This document shows, piece after piece, positions 1-7,036 of a stretch of DNA of 16,489 nt. Position numbers and translations under genes: made by a program. Source of the stretch: Saprospiraceae bacterium (GTDB lineage: Bacteria > Bacteroidota > Bacteroidia > Chitinophagales > Saprospiraceae). The stretch covers positions 1 through 16,489 of the forward strand of contig JAGQWV010000574.1 of NCBI GenBank assembly GCA_020437045.1, read 5' to 3'. The notes below the pieces were generated by a model. That model saw only the letters and a program-made list of their open reading frames with translations, ran no database searches and had not been told where the DNA came from. The stretch's first letter is position 1. The number at the start of each line of letters is the position of its first letter.

Positions 1-807
1 ATAGCCACAGGATTGCAGGCCCAGAACCGACTCTCGTATGGCTTTAAAGCAGGTTTGAATTATAATACTTTTTCGGGTCCTCTCGATGAACCGGAAAGTT
101 TTGATCGCAGTACTGGATTTCACATCGGTATTATTTTTAAGAAGCCACTTACTGATATCTTCGGACTAAAGGGGGAATTCGTTTATACCCAGCGAGGAGG
201 TGAGTATAATTATAACGGTCCATCTTCTTTTCTCATTCAGCGGGAAACCAGCCCTATTTTGATCTCTGGCACACGTAATATGACGTATAATGTATCCAAT
301 AACTACCTCGACTTCCCCTTGATTGTTTATGGTAAATTTGGACGGTTTGAGTTTAATACCGGCTTTAATATTTCGCTTCTGGTAGGGTCAGTTGCCGCTG
401 GGCAATTAAAATTTACCGGAACTAATCCCGTGGTTAATGAATTCAGCATGAATCTCGACTATCGCTTTATTGGAGATGAGGCCCGGGAGGCGAGTCAATT
501 TAGTCCGCAGGAGATTCGGATTTCCAATGAAAATGTTAGTATCCCGAGTCAGGTGGGTGCTTATTATGAGTATGACAAGAAAGACGGCAACCAATATAGA
601 TTTCTGGACTTCAGTTATTTAGCTGGTCTCAATTTCTACCTTAATGATGGACTTTACCTTGGTTTGAGGGGAAATTTTGGTCTTGTGGATGTAACCAGGT
701 CACAAATGGACCGAACCTATACCACGTTTGAAAACAATGTGCCTGTACTGCGAAATGATAAGGACAAGCAGATTTCTTATCAACTATCTTTAGGCTTTAG
801 TTTCTAG
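1..807 (+). CDS. Outer-membrane beta-barrel protein, 5'-truncated by window edge
   Basis: The reading frame is open from base 1, so the true start lies upstream of the window. The first visible residues (IATGLQA before QNRLSYG) look like the end of a signal peptide cleaved before QNR. The rest alternates short amphipathic strands and polar loops (FKAGLNY, GLKGEFVYTQRG, YLDFPLIVYGKF, FLDFSYLAGLNFYL, GLYLGLRGNFG) and ends in a C-terminal Phe (SLGFSF), as in outer-membrane barrels. It resembles the PorT/OMP_b-brl_2 porin-like families of Bacteroidota. Function beyond a surface barrel is not readable. Its last 18 bases overlap the 3' end of the convergent histidine kinase gene. A TTG at 13 is inside the signal peptide and is not the start. 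Confidence 0.8.
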   Translation: MATGLQAQNRLSYGFKAGLNYNTFSGPLDEPESFDRSTGFHIGIIFKKPLTDIFGLKGEFVYTQRGGEYNYNGPSSFLIQRETSPILISGTRNMTYNVSNNYLDFPLIVYGKFGRFEFNTGFNISLLVGSVAAGQLKFTGTNPVVNEFSMNLDYRFIGDEAREASQFSPQEIRISNENVSIPSQVGAYYEYDKKDGNQYRFLDFSYLAGLNFYLNDGLYLGLRGNFGLVDVTRSQMDRTYTTFENNVPVLRNDKDKQISYQLSLGFSF

Positions 808-2016
808 TTTTTCTTCATTGGGTGATTTGGCTTTGGCCACATCATCGTTGCCTATGGGAAGTCTAATCGTAAAGGTCGTTCCGACACCCGGTTCTGATTT
901 AGAAACATAAATTTTCCCTCCGTGATACTCTTCGATAATGCGTTTTGCCAAACTCAATCCTAATCCCCAACCTCTTTTTTTAGTGGTAAATCCGGGCTTA
1001 AAAACCAATTTTTGTTTGGAAGATGGGATGCCCTTTCCGGTATCGCTGATTTCAATTTGAGCCATTTGATGATCTTGTGATATTTCTGCTTTGATCAGGC
1101 CAGCACCATCCATGGCATCCAGTGCATTTCGCAATAAATTTTCAATCACCCAATTAAAGAGTGGGGCGTTGACCTGGGCATACACCGGCTCATCACTCAA
1201 TGAGGGAAATTCAAACCGGACCTTACGTGAAGCCCGTCGTTGCATATAGACTCCGGTCCTGTATAAATCTTCGAGTATGTTTCGTGATTCCAATTTTGGA
1301 GCACTACCGATCTTAGAGAATCGATCGGCTATCAGATCTAGCCTTCCAACATCGTTTTCCAATTCTGCGATAATTTCCAAAGTATCCTGGTCGGTTTCCG
1401 ACATCGCTTTCAAGTGCTCAATCCAGGCCACAATCGCACTGATAGGAGTACCCAGTTGATGTGCCGTTTCCTTGGCCATACCCACCCATACCCGGTTTTG
1501 CTCAGCTAATCGGGCAGAGGTCACCGATACATAGCCAATACCCATAAAAGAGAGGAGCACCAATAATATAAAATAGGGAAAGTAGGTGATATAGGTATTC
1601 AATTGCGAACCTTTGTAGAAAATGCTTCTCCGAAAACCGGCACCTTCGAACAGAATTCCCTTATTGCCATCTGCCATGATCTTATCCAATTCTTTCTGGA
1701 TAGCCATTTCATTTTTCGCTGCCGGAAAATTGTGCCACTGCAGTATTTCATTGGTTTCCATATCCACCAGGATCACGGGTATGGTCTTATTGGCTTCAAT
1801 GATATCGGAAGCCAGAGAAACATCTCTTTCCAGATTTTCGGGATCCTTGAAAAGATCTTCATACGCTTTGGCCAGAAGTACTACTCTTTCGCGTTCACTG
1901 GCCTTTAATTTTGCCGCCAAATAGCTACTATAAGCGATGACCAGTACGACCATGATCAATACACCGACCACCATAGCATAGAGTTTCCATGCACTTCTAC
2001 TTCGGTAAATCTCCAT
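790..2016 (-). CDS. Membrane-bound sensor histidine kinase (orphan)
   Basis: This predicted inner-membrane kinase has 408 residues. One membrane segment lies at about residues 11-35 and a second at about 142-165, with a roughly 105-residue sensory region between them. The H-box (AKETAHQLGTPISA, His186 as phosphoacceptor) follows almost directly after the second segment. The N-box is at 291-301 (ENLLRNALDA), G1 at 325-329 (DTGKG), the F-box at about 338-345 and G2 at 349-353 (GWGLGL). The ATG at 2016 is chosen because it gives a short basic N-terminus before the first membrane segment. A start at 2082 would add 22 unlikely residues. No response regulator is adjacent, so the partner and signal are unknown. 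The gene is divergent from rlmN and convergent with the upstream barrel gene. Confidence 0.88.
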   Translation of the reverse strand: MEIYRSRSAWKLYAMVVGVLIMVVLVIAYSSYLAAKLKASERERVVLLAKAYEDLFKDPENLERDVSLASDIIEANKTIPVILVDMETNEILQWHNFPAAKNEMAIQKELDKIMADGNKGILFEGAGFRRSIFYKGSQLNTYITYFPYFILLVLLSFMGIGYVSVTSARLAEQNRVWVGMAKETAHQLGTPISAIVAWIEHLKAMSETDQDTLEIIAELENDVGRLDLIADRFSKIGSAPKLESRNILEDLYRTGVYMQRRASRKVRFEFPSLSDEPVYAQVNAPLFNWVIENLLRNALDAMDGAGLIKAEISQDHQMAQIEISDTGKGIPSSKQKLVFKPGFTTKKRGWGLGLSLAKRIIEEYHGGKIYVSKSEPGVGTTFTIRLPIGNDDVAKAKSPNEEKLETKA

Positions 2017-2047
2017 ATAAGTAGCAGCAAAATACTTTTGACTTAAA

Positions 2048-2082
2048 CGAAGATAATAGAAACACTGGTATCCTACACGCAA
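2048..2082 (-). promoter_or_regulatory. Possible promoter of the histidine kinase
   Basis: Reading the minus strand, TTG (2082-2080) is followed after 24 nt by TATCTTCG (2055-2048). This matches the Bacteroidota -33 TTG / -7 TAnnTTTG pair with one mismatch and a slightly long spacer. It would give a leader of roughly 25 nt before the ATG at 2016. The match is weak. Confidence 0.3.
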
Positions 2083-2093
2083 GAAGCTGATAC

Positions 2094-2120
2094 TTGAATG
2101 TCTCAGACACCCTATCTTTG
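2094..2120 (+). promoter_or_regulatory. Promoter of rlmN (TTG-N16-TATCTTTG)
   Basis: A perfect Bacteroidota -7 element TATCTTTG lies at 2113-2120, with a -33-like TTG at 2094-2096. The box ends 4 nt before the ATG at 2125, so transcription should begin at or next to that start codon. The box lies downstream of the ATG at 2098, which argues that the upstream ATG is not used by this promoter. Confidence 0.65.
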
Positions 2121-2124
2121 CAAC

Positions 2125-3180
2125 ATGAATCAGGTTAAGGATAAAATTGATATCCGGAAATTGGATCTGCCCATGCTGGAAAAATACATCACCGAGCAGC
2201 TAGGCGAACCTCGCTTCCGCAGTAAACAAATCTGGAAATGGCTTTGGCAAAAAAGAGCAAGCACGTTTGTCGAAATGACGGATCTTTCTGCAGTTTTACG
2301 AGAAAAGCTTCCTGAGATTTTTAGCATAAATCCCATCGTTTTAGATAAAATACAGCGAAGCCAGGATGGTACCATTAAAAGTCGATTTCGTTTGTATGAT
2401 GGCCACCTGATTGAATCTGTCTTAATACCGGTACCATCCGATAATCGCTATACCGTCTGTGTCAGTTGTCAAGTGGGATGTAGTCTGTCTTGTAAATTTT
2501 GTGCAACCGGACAAATGAAAAGAGTGCGAAATCTAGATCCCGGAGAGATCTTTGATCAAGTATTCCTGGTAAATCAACAATGTCTGGAGTCATTCGACCG
2601 GCCACTGACCAATATTGTATACATGGGCATGGGTGAACCCCTACTTGCTTACCAACCGGTTATACAGTCTATCGAACGAATCACTGCTCCAGATGGACTG
2701 AATATGTCACCGCGACGCATCACCGTCAGTACGGCAGGAATTGCCAAAATGATCCGAAAGATGGCAGATGATCAGGTAAAATTTAATCTGGCTCTATCCT
2801 TGCATGCCGCAGATGACGAAAAGCGCAACGAAATCATGCCGATCAATGAGCAAAATAATCTCGAGGTACTTCAGCAAGCCCTGGTCTATTTTTATCAAAA
2901 CACACATAATAAAATCACACTGGAGTACATCGCTTTTCAAAATTTTAATGATGGAATAGCCGATGCGGATAACTTGGCAAGATTTTGTAAGGCATTTCCA
3001 GTGGTGGTTAATATCATCGAATATAATCCGATCTCAGGTTTTGACAAAGTCAAGTCATCAGCTGACCGTATCGACACGTTTGCCCGTCGCCTTTCTTCAT
3101 TGGGAGTATCGGTGACCGTGCGCAGGAGCCGGGGTAAGGACATCGATGCTGCTTGCGGTCAGCTAGCCAATAAAGGTTAA
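2125..3180 (+). CDS. rlmN: Dual-specificity rRNA/tRNA adenine-C2 methyltransferase RlmN
   Basis: This is a radical-SAM methyltransferase that makes 2-methyladenosine in 23S rRNA (A2503) and in some tRNAs (A37). The 351 residues have the full family pattern. The radical SAM cluster is CxxxCxxC at C119, C123 and C126. The two mechanistic cysteines are C112 (in CVSCQVGC) and C344 (in DAACGQL). The glycine motif GMGEPL and the C-terminal VRRSRG block are also present. The N-terminal part (about residues 10-100) is the usual RlmN accessory domain with its DGTIK motif. The start at 2125 fits the family length and the promoter position. An in-frame ATG at 2098 would add nine residues but lies upstream of the -7 box. 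It is divergent from the histidine kinase and probably monocistronic. Confidence 0.95.
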   Translation: MNQVKDKIDIRKLDLPMLEKYITEQLGEPRFRSKQIWKWLWQKRASTFVEMTDLSAVLREKLPEIFSINPIVLDKIQRSQDGTIKSRFRLYDGHLIESVLIPVPSDNRYTVCVSCQVGCSLSCKFCATGQMKRVRNLDPGEIFDQVFLVNQQCLESFDRPLTNIVYMGMGEPLLAYQPVIQSIERITAPDGLNMSPRRITVSTAGIAKMIRKMADDQVKFNLALSLHAADDEKRNEIMPINEQNNLEVLQQALVYFYQNTHNKITLEYIAFQNFNDGIADADNLARFCKAFPVVVNIIEYNPISGFDKVKSSADRIDTFARRLSSLGVSVTVRRSRGKDIDAACGQLANKG

Positions 3181-3336
3181 GAATCAAAGCACCCTGGAGG
3201 AATATGCAATCAAATAGACAGGTAGCAAATCTGACTTGGTTTAGCAAAAGACATCTGAGTGCTGATATACTGATTGGACAATAGAGACCAGCATTTACCG
3301 TTTACTATGAGACTTTACGGGTATTGGGAGAGACAC

Positions 3337-4176
3337 ATGAAGAAACTTATTGCACGCTTTAGCCTTTTCATTTTCCTTAGTTTTATTTGGATAAATACGC
3401 AGGCTCAACAAGGTTTTGAACTCGGTGGCTGGTTAGGAGGAGCCTTTTATTTTGGTGATTTGAATACACAATTCGACGTCACCCATCCAGGCCCTGCTGG
3501 TGGAGCCATCGCCAGATATAATTTTAACAACCGTCTCTGTGCCAGACTGGGTATCAATTATGGCTTTCTGCGGGCAGATGACGCATACTCGGACAACGCC
3601 TTTGAAAGACGGCGGAATATTAATTTCCGGACTCACCTGGGCGATTTAAGTACCCATTTCGAATTTAATTTCTTTCCCTACATTCATGGTAGCCGGGATT
3701 ATTTTTATACGCCATATTTATATGTCGGGGCATCTCTTTTTACCTACAACCCCTATGCAATCTACAACGGAGAAAAAACACCTCCCCTGAGAGAACTGGG
3801 TACGGAAGGACAATTTATTGGTGAAGAGTATGCCACATTTCAAAAAGCTTTGAACTATGGGGGTGGACTAAAGTTTGATATCACTGCCGAATGGAGTGTC
3901 AACATAGAAGTGAGCTTTCGAAAACTTTTCACGGATTACCTGGATGACGTAAGTACCGTTTATCCGGATATGGGTGAAGTACGTGGTAATCGCCCCGCCG
4001 TTGGAGATATCGCTGTTCTAGCATCCGATCCCTCCCTCCCTGATGATGAAGGCAATCTACTCGGAATGGAAGGACGTCAAAGAGGAGATGGAGCAAATAA
4101 AGATTCCTACAATTTTTTCTCGGTCGGTCTGGTATATTATTTTGGAAACTTAAAGTGTCCGAAAATCTCCAGATAA
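3337..4176 (+). CDS. DUF6089-like outer-membrane barrel protein
   Basis: This is a 279-residue exported protein of a Bacteroidota-specific barrel family. A signal peptide spans residues 1-24 and ends TQA-Q. The mature start (GFELGGWLGGAFYFGDLN) carries the Gly-rich first strand and the GDLN motif typical of DUF6089 proteins. The blocks YTPYLYVGASLFTYNPYA and the C-terminal FFSVGLVYYFG also fit that family. The ATG at 3337 is chosen because it opens directly on MKK plus a hydrophobic core and has GGGAGAG upstream. An ATG at 3274 would bury the signal peptide. The role is unknown, and relatives are described only as outer-membrane proteins. The 156-bp gap after rlmN shows no clear terminator or promoter. 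Confidence 0.82.
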   Translation: MKKLIARFSLFIFLSFIWINTQAQQGFELGGWLGGAFYFGDLNTQFDVTHPGPAGGAIARYNFNNRLCARLGINYGFLRADDAYSDNAFERRRNINFRTHLGDLSTHFEFNFFPYIHGSRDYFYTPYLYVGASLFTYNPYAIYNGEKTPPLRELGTEGQFIGEEYATFQKALNYGGGLKFDITAEWSVNIEVSFRKLFTDYLDDVSTVYPDMGEVRGNRPAVGDIAVLASDPSLPDDEGNLLGMEGRQRGDGANKDSYNFFSVGLVYYFGNLKCPKISR

Positions 4177-4209
4177 ATTACCTTCGCGGCGGCTAAAGAA
4201 ATTTCCTTT

Positions 4210-4620
4210 GTGATAAAACATCAGCATTTTTCCCTTCCTCCTTTTGAAAGAGGCTATCACTTAATTACGCATCTCGTATTGCGCGAGTTGGAGAGCCTTC
4301 CAACCGATGGCATTTTGCATCTATTTATCAAACATACCTCAGCTGCGATCTGTATTAATGAGAATGCTGATGCCAGTGTAAGAGTGGATTTTGAAAGCAT
4401 CTTTAACATGCTTGTCCCGGAAAATCTCCCCTTCCTGCAACACGACCTCGAAGGACCTGACGATATGCCCGCGCATATTAAGGCGGCTATGATCGGCACT
4501 TCCATTAGCATTCCGGTGGTTAATGGGTCACTCGACCTTGGTACCTGGCAGGGTATCTATCTCTGTGAATTTCGAAATAGGGGCGGATCGAGAAAATTAA
4601 CGGCAAGCATTTATTCGTGA
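4210..4620 (+). CDS. YjbQ/UPF0047 family protein
   Basis: This small cytosolic protein of 136 residues covers the whole UPF0047 fold. Conserved blocks are KHTSAAICINENAD (41-54), HDLEGPDDMPAHIKA (78-92), and LDLGTWQGIYLCEFR (108-122). The clustered His and acidic residues form the family's putative metal-binding site. Members such as E. coli YjbQ have been reported to show weak thiamine-phosphate-synthase activity, but the physiological role is unsettled. The start is GTG at 4210, the only usable start near the conserved N-terminus. It follows the DUF6089-like gene by 33 bp. A TACCTTCG at 4179-4186 is one mismatch from the -7 consensus but lacks a good -33 TTG, so co-transcription with the gene before it is also possible. 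Confidence 0.9.
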   Translation: MIKHQHFSLPPFERGYHLITHLVLRELESLPTDGILHLFIKHTSAAICINENADASVRVDFESIFNMLVPENLPFLQHDLEGPDDMPAHIKAAMIGTSISIPVVNGSLDLGTWQGIYLCEFRNRGGSRKLTASIYS

Positions 4621-4691
4621 CTCAGGAAAAAATTAATTATTCAAAAAGTCCTTATATAACGGGAGCTAAGTCTAATTAATTTCAGGATGAT

Positions 4692-4699
4692 TATTTTTG
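4692..4699 (+). promoter_or_regulatory. -7 promoter element of the acyltransferase gene
   Basis: TATTTTTG matches the Bacteroidota -7 consensus TAnnTTTG perfectly. It ends 6 nt before the ATG at 4706. No clear -33 TTG is seen at the right distance. The expected transcription start would fall at or next to the start codon. Confidence 0.5.
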
Positions 4700-4705
4700 T
4701 GTGAA

Positions 4706-5584
4706 ATGGCGGCATTAATTTATTGGATTTCGTTACCCTTTATCTATTTGATCTCCTGGTTGCCTTTTTCTATTCTTTATCTTCTATCTGACCTACTTTA
4801 TTTTATACTATATAAAATTTTTAAGTATCGCATCGGGGTAGTTCAGCGCAACTTAAAAAATGCATTCCCGGAAAAATCGGAGGCGGAAATAGCCCTAATA
4901 CGAGATCGTTTTTACCATTATTTCTGCGATCTTATTTTGGAAACAATCAAAACGCTTACCATAAGTCCCGCTACAGTTCGGTCAAGAATCACCTTTGATA
5001 GCATGCTTGCCTTCAAGCGTTTTTACCAAGAACACCAGAGTGTTATTATCGTAATGGGACATTTTGGCAACTGGGAAATGGCAGGAGCAGGTTTTAGTCA
5101 ACTACCACTTCACACCTTGTATGTCATCTATCATCCAATGAAAAATAAGTATTTCGACCGGTTGATCTATCACATGCGTACCCGGTTGGGCAATAAATTG
5201 TATGCCATGAAAGAAACCTTCCGGGGTATGATCGCTGACCGAAATAAATTGACCGCTACCGCATTTATCGCCGACCAGACACCTTCTCCAGATCATGCCT
5301 ATTGGACCACTTTCCTAAACCAGGATACACCGGTATTTACCGGTACAGCAAAAATTTCCTCCAAGTTGAATTACCCCATTATTTACATTTCCATGCAAAG
5401 ACCGAAACGGGGTTATTATCATATCGAAAGCGAATTACTCATCGAGGATCCAAAGAGCCTCACCGAAGATGAGATTTCAGAACTGCACACTCGTCGCCTG
5501 GAAAAAGACATCATCGCCCGGCCCGAATTGTGGCTCTGGACGCATCGACGTTGGAAACATGAAAGAAAAGAGAGTATGTCCTAA
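4706..5584 (+). CDS. LpxL/HtrB-type lysophospholipid (lipid A) acyltransferase
   Basis: This 292-residue membrane-associated enzyme is probably the one that adds a secondary acyl chain to the lipid A precursor, using acyl-ACP. An N-terminal hydrophobic region (about residues 1-38) anchors it. The catalytic HX4E motif is HFGNWE (H119, E124). The later blocks YHPMKNKYFDRL and ADQTPSPDHAYWTTFLN correspond to the family's second and third acyltransferase motifs. RPELWLWTHRRWKH is the usual C-terminal signature of this family. The ATG at 4706 is chosen over the TTG at 4697 because the latter lies inside the -7 box. The stop codon sits in the loop of a strong inverted repeat shared with the convergent gene. 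The precise lipid A position acylated cannot be told. Confidence 0.9.
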   Translation: MAALIYWISLPFIYLISWLPFSILYLLSDLLYFILYKIFKYRIGVVQRNLKNAFPEKSEAEIALIRDRFYHYFCDLILETIKTLTISPATVRSRITFDSMLAFKRFYQEHQSVIIVMGHFGNWEMAGAGFSQLPLHTLYVIYHPMKNKYFDRLIYHMRTRLGNKLYAMKETFRGMIADRNKLTATAFIADQTPSPDHAYWTTFLNQDTPVFTGTAKISSKLNYPIIYISMQRPKRGYYHIESELLIEDPKSLTEDEISELHTRRLEKDIIARPELWLWTHRRWKHERKESMS

Positions 5585-5599
5585 AAATGGGACATACTC
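5572..5599. terminator. Inverted repeat over the acyltransferase stop codon
   Basis: GAGTATGTCC (5572-5581) pairs perfectly with GGACATACTC (5590-5599) around an 8-nt loop that contains the TAA stop. It lies between two convergent genes and probably ends transcription from either side or protects the 3' end. There is no long T-run, so it is not a textbook intrinsic terminator. Confidence 0.55.
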
Positions 5600-5603
5600 A
5601 CTA

Positions 5604-5619
5604 TACAATGTCTATTGTA
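5604..5619. terminator. Second short hairpin in the convergent gap
   Basis: TACAAT (5604-5609) and ATTGTA (5614-5619) form a perfect 6-bp stem with a 4-nt loop. It overlaps the TAG stop of the minus-strand SecD-like gene and sits 5 bp from the larger inverted repeat. Together they look like a paired convergent terminator, though the stem is AT-rich and weak. Confidence 0.35.
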
Positions 5620-6457
5620 CTTTGAACACTGCAGGTAAAATATCCGTACTTAAGATCGCATAAAGTACTCTATCTCCTCCTTCTTGCCACAATCCGGTGA
5701 TCTGCACTTTGTCTCCGGTCATCACTTCATGCACCCGAGGTGCCATAATGACCAAATCATCAATGATCACAGCAATTGTTTTATGCAATTGTTGTTCGGA
5801 CATTGTTGCAAATTTTTTCGCACCCACTTCCGATAAATCTATCCAAATTCGATCACCACCGGATGTTTGCTCCATCCTAATATCCGCTATGTCCTCGCGG
5901 CCAAGCTGCATGGTATCTGTTTTTGGCAATCCATAAAGTCTTATTTTTCCCGACGCATCCGGAAGGTCCTCAACTATCTCCAGCTGGCCAGCCAATGGTT
6001 TGCTCATCATCTGATTGACTCGCTTTAAAATATGTGCCGATTGTTTCGTCTCCATTTCCAATAGATAATCATCCGTCGAAGACTCAGGTGCGACCCTTTC
6101 CAGACTATCTACCAATGCAGAAATAGCTTCGTAACCGGATATTATCTGTTCAAAGGCATCCCTATCAAGAGCCGGTCGAAACTGAATATCTCCTCGAGTG
6201 GTCAACAGTAACTTTAGATATTCAGGACTTATCTCACTGCGTAAGACCACCTTAAGATCATTCGGATGAGTTTCAATTGTCAGGAGTTCCACCTGCGCTG
6301 CGGACAGTCTTTGCTCGATTATTTCTCCGGCATACTGTAATTCGGACTTTGATAAACTTTGATCAGCCGGACGTAGGGTAAATGTCGATTGAGCTGACGC
6401 CATGATAGCAAGGCATATGCAGAACCACAAAATGGTCATAATTCTATAGTATTTCAT
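5612..6457 (-). CDS. Secreted stand-alone SecD periplasmic (P1-like) domain protein
   Basis: This 281-residue protein has a cleavable signal peptide (residues 1-22, ending ASA-Q) and no other membrane segment. Residues 40-100 match the P1 head of SecD, with an IIEQRL repeat-like segment, a DLKVVL strand, and the LLLTTRGDIQFRPALD block. Residues 187-280 match the P1 base. GREDIADIRMEQTSGG precedes VGAKKFATMSEQQLHK, IAVIIDDLVIMAPRV, and a TGDKVQITG turn, and the end is ILPAVFKV, as in SecD before its first Sec transmembrane helix. SecD itself is a multi-spanning translocon subunit that helps pull proteins across the inner membrane with the proton gradient. Here only the periplasmic part exists, released into the periplasm. 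Its role is unknown. A second copy or a decoy for exported proteins is inference. Confidence 0.8.
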   Translation of the reverse strand: MKYYRIMTILWFCICLAIMASAQSTFTLRPADQSLSKSELQYAGEIIEQRLSAAQVELLTIETHPNDLKVVLRSEISPEYLKLLLTTRGDIQFRPALDRDAFEQIISGYEAISALVDSLERVAPESSTDDYLLEMETKQSAHILKRVNQMMSKPLAGQLEIVEDLPDASGKIRLYGLPKTDTMQLGREDIADIRMEQTSGGDRIWIDLSEVGAKKFATMSEQQLHKTIAVIIDDLVIMAPRVHEVMTGDKVQITGLWQEGGDRVLYAILSTDILPAVFKVQ

Positions 6458-6483
6458 AATTAACTTTTTTGAATTAGAATTGA

Positions 6484-6506
6484 GGGAAGATCCTGTTGAT
6501 CATCCC
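6484..6506 (-). other. Imperfect hairpin between two minus-strand genes
   Basis: GGGAAGATC (6484-6492) and GATCATCCC (6498-6506) pair with one A-A mismatch around a 5-nt loop. It lies in the 73-bp gap between the His-rich ORF and the SecD-like gene, 26 bp ahead of the latter's start. It could be a weak terminator for the first gene, a 5'-leader hairpin of the second, or an operator. No T-run follows on the minus strand. Confidence 0.35.
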
Positions 6507-6530
6507 AAAAGGAATTTCAGAATATATTAA

Positions 6531-6923
6531 TCAGGAAATACCAAGAACCAGTGAGGGCATACTGGTATGGTGAAAAAGGATATTGATAAAAAGTAAATGT
6601 TGCTTAATCGCCAGATAATTGATCCTTCCTAGCCGGAGATATAGTGATGCTCTATCTGCCACATATCTCAAATTCGACCGACATGAATGCGATTCGTCCA
6701 AGCTCCTGATAATAGCAGGTAGAAGGGGATTAAAATCCCAATGATTTCCCGCCACCAGTCGGTGGATTGAAATACCCGTATCTATGGAGATAGAGGCCTC
6801 CTCATGAGCATGATGGGCACAGGCAGATGAGCTGGATAGTCCTACCCAAAAGAAAAGTCCCAGAAGAACTGCTCTAAAAAGGATATTTCGTTGCTCACTA
6901 ATTTGCATAACAATATCAAACAT
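6531..6923 (-). CDS. Small secreted His-rich hypothetical protein
   Basis: I do not recognise this 130-residue ORF. From Met6 (start 6908) it has a basic N-terminus, a hydrophobic stretch RAVLLGLFFWVGLSSSS and then ACAHHAHEEAS. This suggests an exported protein with a histidine/acidic patch just after the cleavage site, a pattern seen in small metal-handling Bacteroidota proteins. Both ATGs (6923 and 6908) are possible starts. It is the only sizeable frame in the 579-bp stretch between the SecD-like gene and the desaturase, and it shares their minus-strand side with the former. No clear promoter is visible. It may be a chance ORF. The C-terminal half (about residues 70-130) shows no recognisable motif. 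Confidence 0.4.
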   Translation of the reverse strand: MFDIVMQISEQRNILFRAVLLGLFFWVGLSSSSACAHHAHEEASISIDTGISIHRLVAGNHWDFNPLLPAIIRSLDESHSCRSNLRYVADRASLYLRLGRINYLAIKQHLLFINILFHHTSMPSLVLGIS

Positions 6924-7023
6924 ACATTATTCAATAGATAAATTCAACATCAACACTCTTTTTTAAACTAATTGAACCAAAATATGCCTAAAGCTGAAAC
7001 TCCTGAAAGACTGGAAAAATCCT

Positions 7024-7031
7024 TATTTTTG
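7024..7031 (+). promoter_or_regulatory. -7 promoter element of the desaturase gene
   Basis: TATTTTTG is a perfect TAnnTTTG element that ends 5 nt before the ATG at 7037. It has the same geometry as the elements ahead of rlmN and the acyltransferase gene. No convincing -33 TTG is seen. Confidence 0.5.
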
Positions 7032-7036
7032 CGGCT

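Noticed and set aside
1603..1924. Two overlapping plus-strand ORFs of about 100 codons inside the histidine kinase gene
   Set aside because: They lie antisense to a well-supported kinase with all motifs intact, have no promoter and encode no recognisable domain.
2098..2124. ATG at 2098 as the rlmN start
   Set aside because: The -7 promoter box lies downstream of it, and the RlmN family length and N-terminus fit the ATG at 2125.
4631..4681. 9-bp inverted repeat AATTAATTA / TAATTAATT with flanking TCAGGA repeats between the YjbQ-family and acyltransferase genes
   Set aside because: The arms are pure AT and almost self-complementary, so such a match is expected by chance in this AT-rich gap. 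No further support.
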